From positions 284,912 to 348,911 of the forward strand of contig NZ_BMFT01000004.1 of assembly GCF_014639155.1 (NCBI RefSeq): DNA of 64,000 nucleotides, written 5' to 3'. Source of the DNA: Paenibacillus segetis (GTDB lineage: Bacteria > Bacillota > Bacilli > Paenibacillales > Paenibacillaceae). Position 1 is the first letter of the stretch. Every line of letters starts with the position of its first letter. The position numbers and the translations under genes were made by a program. Shown one piece after another: positions 60,866 through 64,000 of this stretch. The notes under the pieces are model-generated. The model made no database searches. It saw only the letters and a program-made list of their open reading frames with translations, and was not told the DNA's origin.

Positions 60866-62185
60866 ATGGAACAATTCAGACTCCCGAAAATACCGATGCC
60901 TGAACTTACGCTGCCGGTAGCGATACAAGAAGTACTGGCGGAAGCCGAGGTAAAGCTGGCTCATCGACCAAAACTATTGCAATTGTTCAAGAATTGCTTT
61001 CCTAATACATTAGAAACAACAACAAAATTGATGGATGACGGAACAACCTTTGTCATCACAGGGGATATCCCAGCTTCTTGGCTACGTGACTCAGTAGAGC
61101 AAGTGATTCAATACGTACCGTTTGCTAAGGAAGATCAGGATTTACAACGTATTATTAGTGGGCTTATTAAACGCCACATTCAATATATTCATATCGATCC
61201 GTATGCTAATGCATTCAACGAGTCCGCTAACGATTGGCACTGGAATACGACGGATGTTACGGACATGTCCCCATGGGTATGGGAGCGGAAATTTGAGATT
61301 GATTCCTTATGCTTTGTGATACGTCTAGCCTATACGTATTGGAAAGAAACTGAACTAACCGACATCTTTGATGCGGGGTTCAAATCGGCGATGAAACGTA
61401 TCATTGAACTGTTCAAAACGGAGCAATATCATTTCGAGAAATCCCCTTACCGTTTCACACGAAACAATGGAATTCCTGAGGATTCATTGCGTAACAACGG
61501 ACTTGGAATGCCAGTTAATTATACCGGGATGATCTGGTCGGGCTTCCGTTCCAGTGACGATGCTTGCGACTTCCATTACAACATTCCAGGTAACATGTTT
61601 GCGGTTGTAGCACTACGTCAAATGCAAGAATTTGCGGAATGGGTATTCCGTGACATGGATCTCCTAGCTGAACTGAAGGAACTTGAATTTGAAGTTGATC
61701 ATGGTATCAAATTATATGGTATTTACCGCCATCCTGAATTTGGACCGATCTATGCTTATGAAACAGATGGCTTCGGAAACTACTGTTTGATGGACGATGC
61801 TGGTACACCAGGGTTGATGTCGATTCCTTATCTTGGTTATGTGAGTGCGGATGATGAGATTTATCAAAATACGAGACGGTTTGCGCTGAGCAAAGAGAAT
61901 CCTTTCTATTTTGAAGGTAAAGCGGCTAAAGGTATCGGTAGTCCACACACACCAGAGAACTATATCTGGCACATGGCGCTGTCCATGCAGGGAATTACGG
62001 CCCAAACGGCGGAAGAGAAACTGGAAATGATCGCAATGCTAGAGAGCACGGATGCAGATACTGGATTTATGCACGAAGGCTTCCATGTAGACGATCCTAC
62101 TATCTTTACGCGTAAATGGTTCGCTTGGTCGAACAGCTTGTTCTCACAGCTTGTGTATCGGGCGATGAAAGAAGGAATTTTGTAA
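60866..62185 (+). CDS. Exo-alpha-1,6-mannosidase, glycoside hydrolase family 125
   Basis: A 439-residue protein of GH125 (formerly DUF1237). Family blocks are TTFVITGDIPASWLRDSVEQVIQYVPFA, RHIQYIHIDPYANAFNESANDWHW, SPWVWERKFEIDSLCFVIRLAYTYWK, PVNYTGMIWSGFRSSDDACDFHYNIPGNMFAVVALRQ and TDADTGFMHEGFHVDDPTIFTRKWFAWSNSLFSQLVYR. GH125 enzymes remove alpha-1,6-linked mannose from N-glycan cores or mannan, in several bacteria together with GH38. It is cytoplasmic here and lies 29 bp after the GH38 gene. Confidence 0.95.
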   Translation: MEQFRLPKIPMPELTLPVAIQEVLAEAEVKLAHRPKLLQLFKNCFPNTLETTTKLMDDGTTFVITGDIPASWLRDSVEQVIQYVPFAKEDQDLQRIISGLIKRHIQYIHIDPYANAFNESANDWHWNTTDVTDMSPWVWERKFEIDSLCFVIRLAYTYWKETELTDIFDAGFKSAMKRIIELFKTEQYHFEKSPYRFTRNNGIPEDSLRNNGLGMPVNYTGMIWSGFRSSDDACDFHYNIPGNMFAVVALRQMQEFAEWVFRDMDLLAELKELEFEVDHGIKLYGIYRHPEFGPIYAYETDGFGNYCLMDDAGTPGLMSIPYLGYVSADDEIYQNTRRFALSKENPFYFEGKAAKGIGSPHTPENYIWHMALSMQGITAQTAEEKLEMIAMLESTDADTGFMHEGFHVDDPTIFTRKWFAWSNSLFSQLVYRAMKEGIL

Positions 62186-62256
62186 GTTTGATCCTCTAAG
62201 GCAGACTCACATAGGCCTGAAATAGAACAGTTTCTATATAAAAAGGAGAAATGAAC

Positions 62257-63249
62257 ATGAGCAAAATTATTGGAGAAAAATTGTCTAACATCCCTTGGCA
62301 GGACAAGCCTGCCAACATCAACGCACCGGTATGGCGGTATTCCGCGAATCCGATTATCAATCGGGATGCTATTCCGAACTCCAACAGTGTATTCAACTCG
62401 GCAGTTGTTCCTTTTGAAGGCGGATTTGCCGGCGTATTCCGTTGCGACTCGAAATCTGTCAGCATGGATATTTTCGCTGGTTTCAGTGACGATGGCGTGA
62501 ACTGGAAGATCAATCACGAACCTATCGTGTTTGAGGGAGACGAAGAAGTAATTAAGCGCGAATACCGTTATGATCCACGGGTCATCAAAATTGAAGATCG
62601 CTACTATATTACGTGGTGCAATGGCTATCATGGCCCTACCATCGGAATCGCTTATACAACCGACTTCAAAACTTTCCACCAATTAGAAAATGCCTTCTTG
62701 CCGTATAACCGTAACGGCGTACTTTTCCCGCGGAAAATCAATGATCATTATGCTATGGTCAGCCGTCCAAGTGACACGGGTCACACGCCTTTCGGGGATA
62801 TTTTCTACAGCATAAGCCCTGATCTTACTTTCTGGGGTAAACACCGTTATGTCATGGGCACAGTAGATGGGGATGCTTCAGCTTGGCAGTCCAAGAAAAT
62901 CGGTCCAGGCCCAGTTCCAATTGAAACTGACAAGGGTTGGTTGTTGATTTACCATGGCGTAATCAATACTTGCAACGGTTTTGTATACCGTATGGGTGTT
63001 GCTCTCTTGGATATTAATGAGCCTTGGAAAGTTATCGCTCGGTCACGTAACTACATTATGGGCCCAGAAACCTTGTACGAATGCGTTGGAGATGTTCCGA
63101 ATGTAACCTTCCCTTGCGCGGCTTTGACGGATGCAGAAACAGGACGAATTGCAATTTACTATGGCTGTGCAGATACGGTGACAGGCCTAGCCTTTACTAC
63201 TGTTGATGAGTTGCTTGAGTACATGGAAAAATTTCCATTGGAAGCATAG
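62257..63249 (+). CDS. Glycoside phosphorylase family GH130 (beta-mannoside phosphorylase-type)
   Basis: A 330-residue five-bladed propeller enzyme. The signature [16 protein letters not shown] holds the catalytic Asp (D106). It is followed by [32 protein letters not shown] and the phosphate-site region [14 protein letters not shown] / [24 protein letters not shown]130 enzymes phosphorolyse beta-mannosides to mannose 1-phosphate. With alpha-mannosidases beside it, the likely substrate is Man-beta-1,4-GlcNAc, but I cannot fix the subfamily by eye. The ATG at 62257 has AAGGAG 8 bp upstream; the one at 62251 is too close. Confidence 0.92.
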   Translation: MSKIIGEKLSNIPWQDKPANINAPVWRYSANPIINRDAIPNSNSVFNSAVVPFEGGFAGVFRCDSKSVSMDIFAGFSDDGVNWKINHEPIVFEGDEEVIKREYRYDPRVIKIEDRYYITWCNGYHGPTIGIAYTTDFKTFHQLENAFLPYNRNGVLFPRKINDHYAMVSRPSDTGHTPFGDIFYSISPDLTFWGKHRYVMGTVDGDASAWQSKKIGPGPVPIETDKGWLLIYHGVINTCNGFVYRMGVALLDINEPWKVIARSRNYIMGPETLYECVGDVPNVTFPCAALTDAETGRIAIYYGCADTVTGLAFTTVDELLEYMEKFPLEA

Positions 63250-63286
63250 TTATTGATTGAATTGTATGGATATAAGAACAAAGGGG

Positions 63287-63310
63287 ATATCGACCGGATG
63301 AGGTCGATAT
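63287..63310 (+). other. Intercistronic hairpin
   Basis: ATATCGACC (63287-63295) and GGTCGATAT (63302-63310) form an exact 9-bp stem with a GGATGA loop between the GH130 and second GH38 genes. Only TT follows, so it is more a processing or stability element than a terminator. Confidence 0.5.
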
Positions 63311-63356
63311 TTCCTTGTAATAATAGGGTTTAATTGAAAGGGGAGTAATCTGGATT

Positions 63357-64000
63357 ATGGCTAACAAAAGAACAGCACATATCGTTTCTCATACGCACTG
63401 GGATCGGGAATGGTATTTACCTTATGAGAAGCATCATGTCCGTCTAGTCCAGTTAGTGGATGCATTATTGGATAAATTGGATGGGGATTCGGAATTCAAG
63501 AGTTTCTATCTTGATGGACAGACAATCATTCTAGAAGATTACCTCCAAGTACGTCCGGAGAACAAGGAACGGTTGGAGAAATATATTACTGAAGGACGTA
63601 TTCTGATCGGCCCTTGGTACATTTTACAGGATGCATTCCTGACGAGTGGAGAAGCGAACGTACGTAACATGCAGATCGGGCATCAGGATTCCAAACGTTA
63701 CGGCGAGCCTTCCAAGATCGGATACTTCCCTGATACGTTTGGTCTAGTGGGACAAACCCCGCAGCTTATGTTGCAATCAGGCATCACCAATGCGTTCTTC
63801 GGACGTGGTGTGAAGCCAACTGGATTCAACAACATGGTGTCGGACGGCGACTATGAGTCATCATTCTCCGAACTGATTTGGGAAGGTCCAGACGGCTCCA
63901 AAGTACTCGGTATTTTGTTTGCCAACTGGTACTCTAACGGGAATGAAGTGCCTACGGATGACACGGAAGCCAAGGCATTTTGGGATAAGAAGCTGGCAGA
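63357..64000 (+). CDS. Alpha-mannosidase, glycoside hydrolase family 38 (3' cut by window end)
   Basis: The first 214 residues of a second GH38 enzyme; the gene continues beyond the window. IVSHTHWDREWYLPYEKHHVRLVQLVDALL gives the zinc ligands H14 and D16, in the form seen in MngB-type mannosidases (SHTHWDREWY), which differs from the class II copy at 57723. GPWYILQDAFLTSGEANVRNMQIG and GYFPDTFGLVGQTPQLMLQSG (nucleophile D126) follow. Two GH38 enzymes of different subtype in one locus suggests trimming of different alpha-linkages. A ribosome site (AAGGGGAG) lies 11 bp before the ATG. Confidence 0.92.
   Translation, partial: MANKRTAHIVSHTHWDREWYLPYEKHHVRLVQLVDALLDKLDGDSEFKSFYLDGQTIILEDYLQVRPENKERLEKYITEGRILIGPWYILQDAFLTSGEANVRNMQIGHQDSKRYGEPSKIGYFPDTFGLVGQTPQLMLQSGITNAFFGRGVKPTGFNNMVSDGDYESSFSELIWEGPDGSKVLGILFANWYSNGNEVPTDDTEAKAFWDKKLA

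Noticed and set aside
61960..62682. A 240-residue minus-strand frame across the GH125/GH130 junction
   Set aside because: It overlaps two well-supported enzymes, has no family resemblance and no ribosome site.

Overview
The window looks like a Paenibacillus-type (endospore-forming Bacillota) chromosome. It has strong AGGAGG-type ribosome binding sites with frequent GTG/TTG starts, a spore germination receptor operon, a Spo0E-like phosphatase, a spore-coat-type transglutaminase (tgl), YesM/YesN two-component regulation and Lpl-type sugar ABC transport. I see no rRNA, tRNA, CRISPR array, insertion sequence or prophage. The species call is inference from gene content only.

Layout. 1-3.1 kb: the end of an AraC/GyrI-like regulator, then a divergent TetR / DHA2 drug-efflux pair. 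3.2-8.6 kb: a minus-strand ger operon in the order A, C, B, small D-like, second B, with a forespore-sigma-like promoter. 8.7-10.7 kb: a two-gene envelope-sugar operon (phosphodiester glycosidase; GT2 fused to GtrA). 10.8-13.7 kb: a MarR operon and a PadR/CPBP-protease operon, each with a well-formed palindromic operator. 13.7-24.8 kb: mostly single genes, including an AraC/melA pair, RNase H1, an aldehyde dehydrogenase, a CPBP protease divergent from a membrane protein that fuses degenerate kinase and receiver domains to a LuxR domain, a YdjC-type deacetylase with a very basic tail, tgl, an aldo/keto reductase and a 35-residue membrane microprotein. 25-34.7 kb: a Spo0E-like gene whose ribosome site lies in a perfect hairpin, an LTA-synthase-like enzyme, a large repeat-rich secreted protein, and a phosphotransferase / glycosyltransferase / acetyltransferase operon. 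34.8-43.8 kb: two c-di-GMP proteins (one a LOV-GGDEF-EAL putative blue-light receptor), orphan gltD, a secreted coiled-coil protein, a 50-residue microprotein behind a near-perfect Fur box, and an FNT channel. 43.9-48.2 kb: xylR / xylA / xylB. 48.4-64 kb: a co-directional carbohydrate locus with a YesM/YesN two-component system, a sugar ABC importer without its own ATPase, then GH3, GH38, GH125, GH130 and a second GH38 cut by the window end.

How the genes work together. The last locus reads as a sense-import-degrade pathway for mannose-containing glycans. An extracellular-sensing kinase and AraC-type response regulator would control import of oligosaccharides. Cytoplasmic alpha-mannosidases (GH38, GH125) would trim alpha-mannose, GH130 would phosphorolyse the beta-mannoside core, and GH3 would remove a beta-linked sugar. 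A cre-like site and paired direct repeats before the binding-protein gene suggest carbon-catabolite control plus regulator binding. The neighbouring xyl genes make this part of the chromosome a carbohydrate-use region.

Most noteworthy for follow-up: the kinase/receiver/LuxR membrane protein lacking both usual phospho-acceptors, the LOV photoreceptor phosphodiesterase, the Fur-box microprotein, the Spo0E hairpin and the six-repeat secreted protein with acidic metal-binding-like motifs. All alignments here are by eye.
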